64,000 nucleotides of DNA from positions 24,392,460 to 24,456,459 of the forward strand of contig OX104112.1 of NCBI GenBank assembly GCA_944474755.1, written 5' to 3'. A model generated the notes under the pieces. The model saw only the letters and a program-made list of their open reading frames with translations. It searched no databases and was not told the DNA's origin. The stretch comes from Limnoperna fortunei. Lineage: Eukaryota > Mollusca > Bivalvia > Mytilida > Modiolidae. A program made the translations under genes and the position numbers. Shown here piece by piece: positions 23,684-36,261 of this stretch (positions within the stretch are counted from its first letter, which is position 1; each line of letters opens with the position of its first letter).

Positions 23684-26104
23684 AAAAGCAGGACCTGATA
23701 GAATAATAAATGAAACATTAAAACATAGTAGTATTGCAAAATTAAAATCATATGCATAACTTTTTATTTTGTTATTAGATACAAGAATTTACCCATCATG
23801 ATGGGAAAAGTCCTTTATCGTAACAATTTATAAATCTGAGATAAAACGAGTTTAAATAATTACAGAGGCATTTCTCTTATGAACTGTTTTTTTAAAGACT
23901 ATTAGTGCTGAAAGAATAGTGAACTATATGGAAAAGAAATTTTGTGCCAATCAATTTGGATTTAGAGAAAATCACAGAACTACTCACAGTCTCTCTATAA
24001 TAAAAATCCCTTATCAATAAATATATACAAAAACTGTCTGCTTTGTTGACTTAAAAAAAGCATTCAACTCACTTTGGACAAATTGATTATTGTATAAGTT
24101 TGCTGAAAGTTGAAATTGGAAGAAAGATGTATAATATTTTTAAAAAGTTAGTTTATAAATACTGAAGGAACATTCAAATATAATGGTAAACACTCAAATG
24201 TTTTTGGGATAGGAAAGTGTGTGCGACAAGGAGATTCCATAAGGCCCACTTTTAAAATATATTTTTTAATGATATGACTAATTTTTTATAATCTAACAAA
24301 TGTGATGCACCAAAAATTATGGATCGTAGTATTAATAGTCTATTATTTGCAGATGATGATCTCATATTAATATATGAGAGTAGTTCTGGTTTACAAAATA
24401 GTCTAGTAAACCTGTCAACATATTGTGATAAATGGCAGCATACAGTGAATGTCCGTAAAACTAAATCAATGATAATTCAAAATAATCCACGTAATATTCC
24501 AAATAGTTTTTTTAAATATAAAAAATAATGATATAGAAAATGTCCAAGAATATAAATATCTTGGAAGAATAATACAATCAAATGGAACACTGCTATCTAA
24601 CAGTAAAGATTTGTCAAAAAACGCACAAAGTTTTATTCTCTTTCAAATCATTTACTTCATAACTCAAAGATTTGCCAATTAAAGTATCATGTAATCCCTT
24701 TGATACCCTTATAAAACATATTCTATGCTATAACTCAGAAATTTATTATATGGGTATTTATAAAGCAAAAGAACGTGCTAGCAAACAGAACAAAGATGTG
24801 GATATATTTAACTTTATAAATAAAACACACTTTGAAAATGTTCATTTACTGTACAAATACATTAGGAACAAAAAGGTGTTCAACAAATGTTGTCAAAAGA
24901 GCTGAACTAAATAGAAACCCGTTAGAATGATTTATGACCATTCAAACCTTAAAATACCTAGCAACGTTTAATTATCAATGTCTTAATCCTTTATTTAAAG
25001 AAGCTTTTGAGTTAACAAAACATTTGCGTCATAACTCAAAGATTTGCCAATTAAAGTATCATGTAATCCCTTTGATACCCTTATAAAACCTATATGCTAT
25101 AACTCAGAAATTTATTATATGGATATTTATAAAGCAAAAGAACGTGCTAGCAAACAGAACAAAGATGTGGATATATTTAACTTTATAAATAAAACACACT
25201 TAGAAAATGTTCATTTACTGTACAAATACAATAGGAACAAAAGGTGTTCAACAAATGTTGTCAACAGAGCTGAACTAAATAGAAACCCATTAGAATGATG
25301 TATGACCATTCAAACCTTAAAATACCTAGCAACGTTTAACTATTAAAGTCTTAATCCTTTACGTAAAGAAGCTTTTGAGTTAACAAAACATTAAGATACA
25401 GAAGGAACTTATACATGGTATACATATGCCAAAAACTGTGACTTAAGATATTCATATGGGTTTAGAATATTCTACTGATTCCAAAATTCTTAGTAAACCT
25501 ACAAATGGCATTAAAACTAATGTAAGTAAATTTTATAAAGATATCACCCTAATAAGATAAATAAGATAAATAAATTAGATAAAACTAATAAGGCCTATTT
25601 ATATAAATACTTGAAAAATGACTCTGAGGAAGAATATTATCTCTCCCATCCTAATATCAAATACAGACAAACTTTCACAAAATTTAGTGACCACAATTTT
25701 CAAATTGAAGTCGGAAGATTTAATAAAATACAAAGGGATAAGAGGTCATGTAAGTATTGTAATAAAGTAGAAGATGAAAATCATTTCTTTTTTCAATGCG
25801 ATAAAAACCAAGCAGTACGAAATATCATGTTTGAAAAATTAAACATTAAAGACTTTAATTTTGAATCTTTAACTGAAATAAATAAACTGAAATGGCTATT
25901 AAATCCATCAACAAATCTACATAGTTTATCTGTTTATAATGCAGTCATTAGAACTGAAGAGAGAGGATAATCTATAATATATATATATAACTTAATGTTT
26001 ATGTTGTATGTTTCATTTTTTTTGTGTGTTTGTACTTTGTAATATATGCTGTTATCCCTAATTCGGACATGCTTTTGCATTTATAAACTATATAATTTTA
26101 ATAC
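23684..26104 (+). pseudogene. Decayed non-LTR retrotransposon ORF2
   Basis: Fragments in several frames follow the order of a LINE reverse transcriptase: KAGPDRIINE at about 23684, NQFGFRENHRTTHSL near 23948-23990, VDLKKAFNSLW near 24040, VRQGDSI near 24215, and the catalytic FADD within a frame at 24319-24528. A C-terminal frame at 25611-25970 carries a zinc-knuckle-like CKYCNKVEDENHFFFQC motif. The endonuclease and ORF1 are absent, so the copy is 5'-truncated. Stops and frameshifts are frequent. The C-terminal arrangement resembles the LINE at 4.1-5.5 kb, and both may belong to one clade (I/Nimb-like). A 372-bp internal tandem duplication disrupts the region after the RT. Confidence 0.8.
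24658..25395 (+). repeat. 372-bp tandem duplication inside the LINE
   Basis: The segment 24658-25029 is repeated at 25030-25395, both starting CATAACTCAAAGATTTGCC. The copies differ by a few substitutions and small indels, so the duplication is old. The two near-identical frames at 24672-24905 and 25044-25298 are its coding trace. Confidence 0.85.
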
Positions 26105-26309
26105 CTAGGAAACTTTTAATGAGAGTTGTCATTTTCTCCCAACCTAAAACGAACTGACCATTCAAAACACTGTAACCACGGGAATGTCTGTTGTCGGTAG
26201 ATTAACCTACCTGCGAAGTGAATGTGCTACGATGATTGTTGGTCACCTATTAGTGACTAGTATATGATACTTATCTATTTTAGTCAACTAGCCAACTCAC
26301 ATTTTACAT
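26105..26309. other. Short spacer without a gene
   Basis: AT-rich sequence between the LINE end and the next repeat. No feature was recognised. Confidence 0.4.
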
Positions 26310-26520
26310 TAAAGGAAGTGAGAGGTTTAGCATGCCATAAAACCGGGTTTAACGAACCGTTTCTTTTGAAATGCATGTACCAAGTCAGGACCATTGCTGT
26401 AGTTGCTGTATTTTTGGTTGTTGGTTCTGGAGTTTGCCGGTTTCTCCGACTTCGATTTATGGATTGGTTTTTTTGACAGTTCCATCGGTGTTCGGTATTT
26501 TGTTATTGCCTTCATTTGCC
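26310..26520 (+). repeat. Mussel dispersed repeat (GTGAGAGGTTTAG type)
   Basis: GTGAGAGGTTTAGCATGCCA, AAAACCGGGTTTAA, ATGTACCAAGTCAGGA and TCGGTGTTCGGTATTTTG occur in the order that I recognise from an abundant mussel repeat. The overlapping frames on both strands (26264-26476, 26327-26587) are probably incidental. Confidence 0.5.
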
Positions 26521-29500
26521 TAGAATGCATATCATTACTATGATTCAAAAATAACACTGTACTAAGTTTGTCATAAGGAAAACACACATGATGGTACTCA
26601 CATTTAAATGTGTAAAATGTAATAATTAAACAATAAAAAGTGAGAAACTTGTATAAGTCTCACAGTTTTATTTTAACATTGGTTTGAAATGTGTCGATTA
26701 AGGCAATTGGCACAGTATTACATTTTGTTTTATGAAAATCTTGTAAGGGTACCATTTTTTAAAGAAATTGCATTTAGTGTTCTCGAGTCGTCTGATGTTA
26801 AGTGCAAAGCAATCGTTCGATACACAGATAAGTGAATAGCAAACAAAGTTATAGCCTATTTTATCGGACCGAACAAAACCGGCTGCTATTTATTATTTTT
26901 AATGAAATGGTTGTACTTGGAGTTACCTCCCCTCCACTACAGTCTATTCCAGCTGTAGTGCATAGATGCGTGCATTATTTTGAGGAATTAATTTTAAAGA
27001 ACTACATTCGATATAGACACAAAACATTAAACAATGTTTAAACTATGTCATGTTTTTGCAAACAGGAGGACAAATGGGGGGGGGGGGTTGGAGTTAATAA
27101 AATGTCTAAATATATAATTATAATTATAAAATTGTATATACAATAAAATATTCCTATAATTCACATCATCTAACGTATAACACACACATTCTGATTAGCA
27201 TGCTTTCGCTAGGAATAATTTACAAAATAATTGTGTATAATTGTTGTTAAATAATGTTTTTGAATAGTAATTTCTATGTAAAAAATATGGATATATATTT
27301 TATGTTATTCATGTATAATTTAATCTATTATACAAGTTTTTATAATTGTTTTATAAATAATAGAAATTAAATGTATTGAAAGTATCTAAAAATATTTAAA
27401 AAACTATGTTACACCTATTTACAATTTACAATTTTTAGTTTTTAACCCAAATAAAATTCACTTATTGATATATTCTTATAACACTCTCAGATTCAGCACC
27501 CTTAAACACATGTTAGTTTTATAAAAATATCTTTAGTAAATTTCAGGTGTTACATACAATGTCTAACTTACATATGTATTATCTTTTATATGTTTCGGTC
27601 TGTATTATTTACGGCATATATGATTGATTTTTTCAGATAAGAACAAATTGAGATACATGAATAAGTAGAAAAAGACTTTAATGTAAATCAGATTAGACAA
27701 ATTTCCCCTTTAATTAAAAAGTCAGCAATAGTTCAACAAATAAATTTGAAATATCTGTCTTTCTAATATTCTGCATATATTTTAAAGTAATTGGAGCAAT
27801 TTTTATTAAAGATATTATACAAGCCAATAAAAAAACAAGCTTGCAAATATCATGTTGATTAACATGACGTTTTATTTGTCTGGTTTTGATTGGTTAGATT
27901 TTAAATTTTTATATCTTTACTTGATGTGCCTTTATTACATGCCGATCTGATCATTTAGCCATAATATGTAAGTAGAATTTAGAGTATATCTATATATTTT
28001 ATGGCTTATATCTATTACCTACGCGCCTTCTATCACGGGGAAAGCAAGTAATGCATTTACTTAAATAAAAGTTTGTTCGTCTCAGATTTTGTGTGAAACC
28101 GTTTTCATCTTCATCCAGACCTAGAGAAAATATTATGAGCTAAAACGTGCCGAAATTAGCGGTCCCCATTTAGTGCATTAGCAAACGATGTCCTGTTTGA
28201 CTAATCAAATTATTATTGAAATATCAAATGTTTCTTTGTTCATGACTGTGTACAATCTTCTATAAATAGCTTGTAACATACACAACTACATCGATCGATA
28301 ACACTGTGGATTTATTTTAATTATGTAACATCGTTTTGCATGCATGTAATACGCGCTGTGTGGGTCCATAAGAAGTTACGTAACATAACTTCAAAAATGT
28401 TGATATGATGTAGTCTGCATTTCTTTAATTATAATTAATAAATTGTATCCAATGTTACCAGTATTAAGACTATAATGGCTGATTATTAACGACTTCAGTT
28501 GCGACTAAAGGTTAACTTTTTGTAGGTTTTTTGTAAACGTGGTAATGCCTCAGATTTCGTTATCGTACGTAGCACTGCCTTAAAATACATCAATACAATA
28601 AAATACAGAAAAGTCCTAGGACAATTACCTGTCATTTATAGAAATTTTGTACCATATAGTTTTAATTGATCAGGTTAAAATGTCATTTGAAGTGGCATGT
28701 TTTAATCTGGACTTGGCACTCAGCGACAGAAAACTATAAATTAAAAAGATAAATAGGAATGGTGACAAATCGCAACCACGTGATCGCGACCTATAAATTA
28801 TTAAATCAATTGTAATATTACGTTTTCCGTCCAATTTTCAGCTTTCGAAACCTCCGGGAACAAATTTGTGTTTTCTTTTCGGTGACAAAATGCCGAAAAA
28901 GGGGGGTATTGGAAGCAACTCGATGCACGCTTCGAAAAATATTTAGCATCTGTCTGCCAAGTAGAAAAGATAACGCATCAGTACTTATTAAATATATAAT
29001 ATATAATAGTAGTGCGTCTTTTCTGTAATTTGTAGGTCTCATAGCCTAATGTGACAAATTTTTGTCAGTTTTTTCTACAAAAAAAGGTGGTGGAGGCTGA
29101 AATACATTTGCAATGTAATGGTAAATTTTTAGACATGTGTGTGCATTTGAGAAGCAAAGTGTGGTATATTTATGTCGATAAAATCATAACAATCATGAAA
29201 ATATATTATAGAAATCAAAAATCAACATAATTGTTCAATACATACATGGATATATTCAAGCCCTGCATTAGTGACCCATAAGCAGAATGGAAACAATGCT
29301 TTTTTTGTACTAATTGGCTCAATTACATGACACTTATTTCAGTCAATATAAATAGTGTAAAAAACTCCATAAACTACATAAACTGCTATTATAAATGATT
29401 TAAACATAATGCTATTTGCATAACATTCAATTTATATTAATTTATTCAGGGAAATTATGAACCATGGGTCAAGTAAAATACAAAATTATTTAAAAAAGAA

Positions 29501-31974
29501 CTGGAAATAACAGAATAATTTGAGAAGCAAAGTGTGGTATATTTATGTCGATGCTTAAGTTTACTAATTGGTTTATCAAGAAAAATTAATTATGCAATAT
29601 CAGCTTCACATTCAATGCATATCATAGAAGCAAATCAATGCCAAGTGTAGAAACCGTCATTAGATCAATTTTGTATCTAATAGCTTGCTCTAATGTTATG
29701 TAAAAAAAAAGGATTTATACATGTAGTATCACAATTAAGTCCAAAAAATTATATTACAGCTCGAGATTTAATCACCCAAGGTCACTTTGTCAGACATAAA
29801 AAAGCAAAGCCTATTTATAAATTACCTGACATGTATGTAAATTTCTCCATGTAAATAAATTTAAGCAATGACATCAAATTCTAAAATTAAATAAATTATT
29901 TGTTTTAAAACTGGATAATGATACATTTTTCTCCATATGGTATTTAGAATGCATGTATACATGTAAAACCGTTTCAATAAAGACCCTCACTTGTTTTAAA
30001 CAGCGGTAAGTTGCAAAATAATGATAAAAATGTACATCACATCAATAAATGTCAGAAATATTAAGTAGTAATTTTGGTGCAAGCAGTATGTTATTTAACT
30101 TCATCCGTTGTGAAAAGTAACTTATGGGCCAGCTGAAAAAAAATCTTAATTCAACTAGAAGTTGTGTAGGCCACAGTATATGAAAGAGTTGGTTATGGAA
30201 TTATAGGCATCATTACACTGTGTAATTCTTGGAATTCAATAAGAACATTATGACATTATAAATACATGAATTGTTCATTCCTTAAAGGTTCACCCTCTTA
30301 AAAGTGTGTGTGTGTGTGAGTGAAAAATTGGGGGGTAGGGGGCTATGTCACTCTATGTGTAATATGAGTTATTCAATGCCACAAAACATACATTATCAAC
30401 ATAAAATTATCAACAGACAGCACATTTAATCAATAATACGGCTTACGTGACAAAATTGTCAAAAGAAAAACAAATTGGCCAGTAAACAGAAATTGTCAAA
30501 AGAAAAAAAAAATGTGCAGTAGACAGAAATTGTCTAACAAATATCCAAAAGACAGAAATATATCATACAAAAAGTGTCAAAAGAACAGCCCAAGTTAACA
30601 TAGACTGTCAAAATCTCTGCTTAATCCAGTCAAATTATCTGCTCTAAGTTAACTTAAATCAGTCAGAATCTTAACTTGTTGTTAGGACTGCTCCCAACTG
30701 CAGTTCTTTGCTGGCTTATCTACTTTACTTTTAATATAAAGTCAATATTAAACATCGTATACCTTAATTTATAAAAATACCATTTTCTTATCTGATTTAA
30801 AAAGTGTCTTAAACCATTTTAATAGATTATTCGAGTCTTCTATGACATATCTTACAAGCACGTTAATTGATGAATGTAAATCGTTTTAATTGAAAAAAAA
30901 ATAAAATCTTAATAGTTGTTTTTATAAATTACAATAATTTAACCGAAACAAATTTAGACAGACAAAAATATATTAATGCTAATGAACCAGTGAAAGCTAA
31001 CCAATGAGAAAACTTTGTGAAGATGTTAATGTATTCTGATGTTTAGATTATAACAAGATTCAACCCCAGTTTCAAATGTGACAAGTATATTGCTCACGAC
31101 AGGTATCGAAATGTTATATTCTAAAGTTGTAAATTGTGTTCATGAAGTACTTGCTGAACTTTATGACAAGGTAACATTTCTTTTCTAATTTAAATGTTTA
31201 ATACAGTGATAAAAGGAAGAGAATCGGCAACGAGTGCTGCTATATATGGAATGATGATGAATAGTAAGAACTGAAAATCATCTGAGGTACAGCATTTCAT
31301 AACAATACAGCCTTTTTAATGTCAGGTGCGTATATATGGCATAAAACATTTTGCATTAAAAGCAAGACAATATTCATATTTTATAATGGACATAATAATA
31401 GCGTATTACCCATGGAACATTTGATATGACGACTGTAAATCTTTCTGCAAACATACAATCTTAAAAGACTAATTGCCTAATAAATGCTAAAGTAAAACTG
31501 TATTTAACATCAGTTCTGATTGGACAATTGGATTCCGTTAATGGCATCAGTTCTGTGATTGATGGCATAATGCTGTCATATATTAACACAAACGCATATG
31601 TTTTTTGTGATAAATAAACAATGTATTTAATCGGGTATTTTTGTAAGGTTGTTAGAATGAAGAAATGTCTTGCCATATTTGATTTGATTACATTTCAAAA
31701 AGTACAAGCTACAGATTACCTCCCTCCGATATCCCTTTCTAACCCCTTGACGAAATTGTCCGATAGATATTCTGACTCACTTCGAGATTACTTTTAGTTA
31801 TTACTGCCCGCTTTTCATCACTAGACAGGGAAATATGTAGCCATCTAAAATAGACAGGTCGAAAACTTGTCTACTTCCTGTGTGTTTTTGTGCTTAATTG
31901 ATCCATCATTGTGTTATATTTTTGGGGCACATATTAGTGGATAGGGAAGAGGTAAAAAATGTTAGTTTAGTTTA
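26521..31974. other. Long AT-rich stretch without a recognisable gene
   Basis: Over 5 kb with only short chance frames. It holds a poly-G run near 27076-27087, a GT microsatellite near 30305-30318, A-rich degenerate repeats with 'gtcaaaagaaa' near 30450-30600, and a 35-bp direct repeat described separately. No domain or RNA gene was recognised. Confidence 0.45.
29145..29552 (+). repeat. Exact 35-bp direct repeat flanking 338 bp
   Basis: The sequence from 29145 to 29179 (containing GAGAAGCAAAGTGTGGTATA) recurs exactly at 29518-29552. The 338 bp between could be an insertion with a long target duplication, or the result of a local duplication. The insert has no recognisable content. Confidence 0.8.
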
Positions 31975-32290
31975 AACATATTTTATTGTTAAAAACAGAA
32001 CACAATCGGATCAGGCACAAATTGTTACAATTTAGAATCGCCTTCTCCGTGATTTACATATTACACATGTATTGACATATACTGATATCGTATAAGTATA
32101 TTTTACAAACAACTATGACAGACATGGATATAAACATGACCTAAGAAATCTATATGAACATTCACTTGGGTTGTACATTTCACATAGTACATAGTACAAA
32201 GTATATAGGAAGCAAAACAAGTAACAGAAACAAAGGGGAAAAAAAGGGGGGGGGGCGAAAATTGATGCAACTCCGCTTTACAATGAAAGC

Positions 32291-33326
32291 TTAATTACTT
32301 GTGAATCGTCCGGTTTCTTTGATATATAACTGAACGTGCTGAAAAAGTAAGCAGTTGTTTTCATAGCTTTCATTAACTACTCCATATAACAGTGTGTTCA
32401 GATCGAAACGAAAATTAAACAATAGTAAATTTGTTTGTAATTTATGTCTAAGTATATGGTAGTTTTTGCAGGACATAAAATAGTGTTCTACAGTTTCAGA
32501 TGCAGTACCACATGAACAGATCGAATTTTCAATAAGTTTGGCTCTAAATAGGTCATGTTTTAGTGAACTGCATTTTTGGCGTAGTCTGGTATGAAGAATG
32601 TTTAAATGTCTATTGCCAATGAAGTAATGGGCCGGTGGTTTTTTGTAGCGGCAGTATCTTGCTCTCAATGAACACTTGAAAATGTCTACTGAAGGCGAAT
32701 TTCGTAAAGATATGTCTAGATCATTCCAAAGTTTTAGAGTAGCTGGGAAGAAGGATTGTTGGAATAAAGTAAGACGTGTTAATGGAACAGAGTAATTTTG
32801 ACTACTACGTAAATTATAAACTGTGGTTTCAGCGACAAGTGGCGGCATTAGATCAGCTAGATATTTCGGACATTGACCATGAACAATATTATAGAAAAGG
32901 ACAAGTTTTTTTCCGTTCCCGTCTTCGTGCAAGGGGCTCCCATCCAGTCTCTTGAAAGATAGAGTCTAAACTGGCATACATAGTAAGTCCAGTGACAATT
33001 CTCCCAGCTTGAAGATGAAGTTTTTCTAAACGTTCAGCGTTAGCCTGACCACAGTGATCCCACACCACGCATGAATATTCTAGAATTGGAAGAATAAATG
33101 TCAGATAAATCTGCTCTAAGTATTTTCTATTTAATTTAAATTTAAGTTTTCGCAAAACGTTTAACTGCTTGGAAGCTTTATCAATAATGCTATTAATGTG
33201 CACAGTCCATTTGCCATCGAAACTGAATATTAAACCCAGGTGTTTGTGAGAGACAACTGGGTCGATGAGAACGTTGTTAAATTTAAATCGCAATGTTGAG
33301 TGTCGAGCTTTAGTGCTGAATACCAT
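32291..33326 (-). pseudogene. LINE ORF2 thumb and C-terminal zinc-knuckle-like region
   Basis: Two overlapping frames (32889-33326 and 32291-32932) are the continuation of ORF2, displaced by one frameshift near 32900. The first carries HLGLIFSFDGKWTVHI and ILPILEYSCVVWD, typical of the RT thumb. The second ends with a CSCG...ETVEHYFMSC motif near 32470-32520, the zinc-knuckle-like domain common in these LINEs. The stop at 32291 is likely the natural end. Confidence 0.8.
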
Positions 33327-33356
33327 TATATCAGTTTTTTTCTGGATTTAATTTGA

Positions 33357-33944
33357 CTAACCACTCATTAGACCATTAGAGATATTTTCTAAGTCAGTGT
33401 TAACCATATTAACAAGAGTTTGTTCATTGGGAGCAGTATGCCCCATTGAAGTGTCGTCGGCATACAGTCGACATAGTCCTAATACTTCATCAGCAATATC
33501 ATTAACATATACGAGGAAAAGGAGACGACCAAGTACTGATCCCTGGGGTACACCAGCTTTTAAGCATCCAAGATCAGATATGCCATCTTTTAGAACAACT
33601 TTTTGTTGTCTATCTTCTAAATAGGACTTCACCCACATTAGAAGGGTTCCTTTTATACCATAATTCTCTAGTTTAAAAATGAGACCTTTGATCCAGACTC
33701 TGTCAAAAGCACGGCTTATATCGCAGAAAGTTACAGCTGTGTTGCGCCCATTATTTAAAGCTAATAAAATTTCGTGATATATTTCGACAAGTTGATGGCT
33801 AGTAGAATGTCCTGGCATAAATCCAGACTGAAACTTATATAGAAGGGAGTCCGAAAATAAATGATTATAGATATATTTATATACAATTTTCTCTAAAACT
33901 TTGCTTATACAGCATAATAATGCAACTGGTATGTAATTAGACAT
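33357..33944 (-). pseudogene. LINE reverse transcriptase core
   Basis: An unbroken 195-residue stretch contains the RT blocks in order: NYIPVALLCCISKVLEKI, FQSGFMPGHST, the first catalytic Asp in FCDISRAFDRVW, the fingers-palm block AGVPQGSVLG, and the catalytic RLYADDTS. All metal-binding aspartates are present. Frame breaks lie on both sides. In an intact element this enzyme copies the RNA into DNA at the nicked target site. Confidence 0.9.
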
Positions 33945-34974
33945 AAAAGATTTATCCCCCTTTTTGAAAATAGGAATGACGTGTGCGAGTTTCCATCAGA
34001 CGGGAAAATACCTTGTTTTAGCGATTTGTTGAATAACATAGAGAGAGGAGTAGCAATCTCGTGTTTTACAGCAATGATCATTTTGTTACCTATTAGATCA
34101 TGACCTACTGCCTTGTTCGGGTAGAGTGTTGATATGATATCTATAATATCTTGCTCAAAAATAACATCTTTACAAAGTGTTTCTCGACCTCTGTCCTCAA
34201 ATATTGGTAAATCCTTATTTGTATCCTCAAAATTTGTGACAGAACAAAAGTATGTGTTAAGTATGTCACATTTTTCCTTATTATCATAAATTTAGTTCAT
34301 ATTATTTTCAGGATTGTGTAATGGTGGCATATTGTTGTCCGGATTTTCATTATGTATTAACATTTTAATGGTTTTCCAATATAATTTACCGTTCGAAGAT
34401 TTCATATCTCTAAGATTTTCATTAACATTAGAATGAAATGTTGTTTTTGCGTGTTTCTTCATATTGTTTACCCTGTTGCGCTGTTTTTGAATTTATTGTG
34501 GTTGTGAGAGGTTTTTTTTTCAAATAAATTTTTCGAAGTCTGTCTCTTTGTCCTATAGATTTCCGTAAATCCGAGTTAAACCATATCTTGTCATCTTCTC
34601 TGATAACTACTTTTTGTGAAGGAATGCAAAGTTTACAAATATTTAGAAATGTGTCGATACAAATTTTGCAAGCTATGTTAACATCTGTCTGTTTATAAAT
34701 AAGTTCATACCAGTTTGTCTCCCCTACTCTCTCCCTCATGAGGTCGTAGTTGACTCGCTTGTAATTCCACACGTCTCTTGTAAAAGATTTTTTGTTATTG
34801 TAACCAGCTTTTATTGTAAAGTATGTACCGTCATGGTCACTTATCAGTCTGTTTATAGGAACGGTATCGCTGTCAACCACTGGTATATTATCTGTTACTA
34901 GAATTGGATTTAATAACGTCTCAGTGTTACCAAAAAAAAATTAGTTGGATTTACAATTATGTTAGTTAGTCCAT
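33945..34974 (-). pseudogene. LINE ORF2 linker between endonuclease and reverse transcriptase
   Basis: The frame at 34428-34880 begins VDSDTVPINRLISDHDGT, whose SDHD is the terminal catalytic motif of the endonuclease domain. It then gives a lysine-rich linker (KIWFNSDLRKSI) typical before the RT. Two more frameshifts and a stop near 34292 follow, then fragments such as YPNKAVGHDLIGNK (about 34100), the usual block just before the RT palm. Confidence 0.7.
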
Positions 34975-35556
34975 TTACCGTGAGAATATCCGACACATTT
35001 GTAGGTAATCTTGCCAAAAAATTTGTGTTAAGGTCACCAAGAGATATAATGTTATTATTTCGTCCATAGCTCTAAGAATCATTTGTTCAAACTGAGTCCA
35101 AAAATTTGGACCTGATTGACGTTCGGATCTGTATAAAATGTTGACGAGTATTGGGGATTGCTTAGTATGAAGTTCAAACCACATTGATTCAACATTAGCT
35201 AATTCTAGGTCTTCCCGTCTATTAAATTTTATATGACTTTTAAAATATGCAATAATTCCTCCACCCGATGAATTCCTGTCTTTCCGGATAGGTTTAGCAA
35301 AACCAGGTAATAAAATGTTTTCTGAGTCAATAATATTATCTAAATGAGATTCGGTGAAAAAAACAACATCGAACTCTTCCACCGTATGTAGAATATCACG
35401 GATTTTATTTCTTAAGCTACGTATATTAAGATGGAAAATAGTCAAACAATTATTATGATCTGAGCTGGTGTCCCAATTGGGTCCCGGATTTCTTTCTATG
35501 TCCCTAGACAGTAGTAATAATGTAAAAACAATACACAATACAAAATAAATGTTCAC
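34975..35556 (-). pseudogene. LINE ORF2 N terminus: 2A-like motif and endonuclease
   Basis: Residues 1-17 are strongly hydrophobic (FVLCIVFTLLLL), followed by RDIERNPGPN. After that comes an endonuclease/exonuclease/phosphatase fold with recognisable blocks: FHLNIRSLRNK near residue 41, FFTESHLD near residue 66 (the catalytic Glu region), and SSGGGIIAYFK near residue 97. The frame is lost after about residue 165; the expected catalytic GDLN block continues in another frame. The frame has no ATG at its start: it opens with GTG, and no in-frame ATG lies between it and the upstream stop, so the true start has decayed or lay further upstream. Confidence 0.8.
35479..35502 (-). other. 2A-like peptide motif (ribosome skipping)
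   Basis: The codons for DIERNPGP match the 2A consensus D-V/I-E-x-N-P-G-P. In known 2A sequences the ribosome skips the final Gly-Pro bond, releasing the upstream peptide. Such motifs have been described at the N terminus of LINE ORF2 proteins in invertebrates. Here the peptide released would be a short hydrophobic leader. Confidence 0.8.
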
Positions 35557-35580
35557 ACAGTAGCACCTGTATAGGTAGAT

Positions 35581-36218
35581 AACTAATTCTTAACAAATGA
35601 ACAAGTTATGTAATATGGCATTTAACACATTAAATGTATTGTAACAGTAGGTGAATGTATGTTTCATGCATGCAGGACGAGTCTTAAGGTAAAACAAACC
35701 AATAGCTACTCTGTGTGAAGTCAAATCATTACCCATTGTCAAATATCAATAGGTGCGAAATTTGTAAGATTTTCACACCTAGATAATTCCCACAGGGCAG
35801 CCATTTCCTTAAAAGAGTAGCTACAGGTCGGCACATATACACTTTTACGGAGTTGCAGCGTATTTCATATGTACAATGTAATATTAAAAATAAATGCGAA
35901 ACTGTACAAATATCAAATGGAAAAAGCATACGAGATCTCCATTGTGAGCGTGTGGCATTACATACTAATTTCAACAATGATTGTACAATAGGAGTACATT
36001 TTATATTAAACACACACACTAGTAATATTAATACGCATGTAGATTGGTTTACATAACTAATTTAACAGATTTAGGTGATAAGTGGCGATTGCGAATAACA
36101 GTGACCGCTGCTCAATATCAGTTTCAATGCTGAGCCTAGTATGACCATTACTCAAGTAAGAGGAAAATTTGAAACGAGATTAAGTGGTGAAACAAGAATT
36201 ATGAAAGTAAATAAATAA

Positions 36219-36261
<43 letters not shown>

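Larger units (their letters stand above)
31975..35580 (-). mobile_element. CR1/L2/jockey-type LINE, nearly full-length ORF2
   Basis: Reading leftward, the element encodes a hydrophobic N terminus with a 2A-like motif, an apurinic endonuclease, a linker, a reverse transcriptase and a C-terminal zinc-knuckle-like region, then a 3' untranslated part ending near 31975 with an AATAAAATATG-type end. ORF2 is about 3.2 kb, the size expected for this group. It is split by several frameshifts, so the copy is inactive. ORF1 was not found upstream (35.6-36.1 kb). The G-run near 32247-32255 lies in the 3' untranslated region. Reverse transcriptase features (YADD, FCDISRAFDRVW) favour a jockey/CR1/L2-like clade. 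Confidence 0.85.

Noticed and set aside
24658..25395. CRISPR-like or satellite array
   Set aside because: Only two long units within a LINE coding region; no short repeats with unique spacers anywhere in the window.
26832..27041. 69-codon frame as a small gene
   Set aside because: No domain, no splice context, and the surrounding sequence resembles dispersed repeat DNA.
36208..36259. AT-rich stretch as a replication origin or promoter
   Set aside because: It is a simple microsatellite with no other supporting signal.
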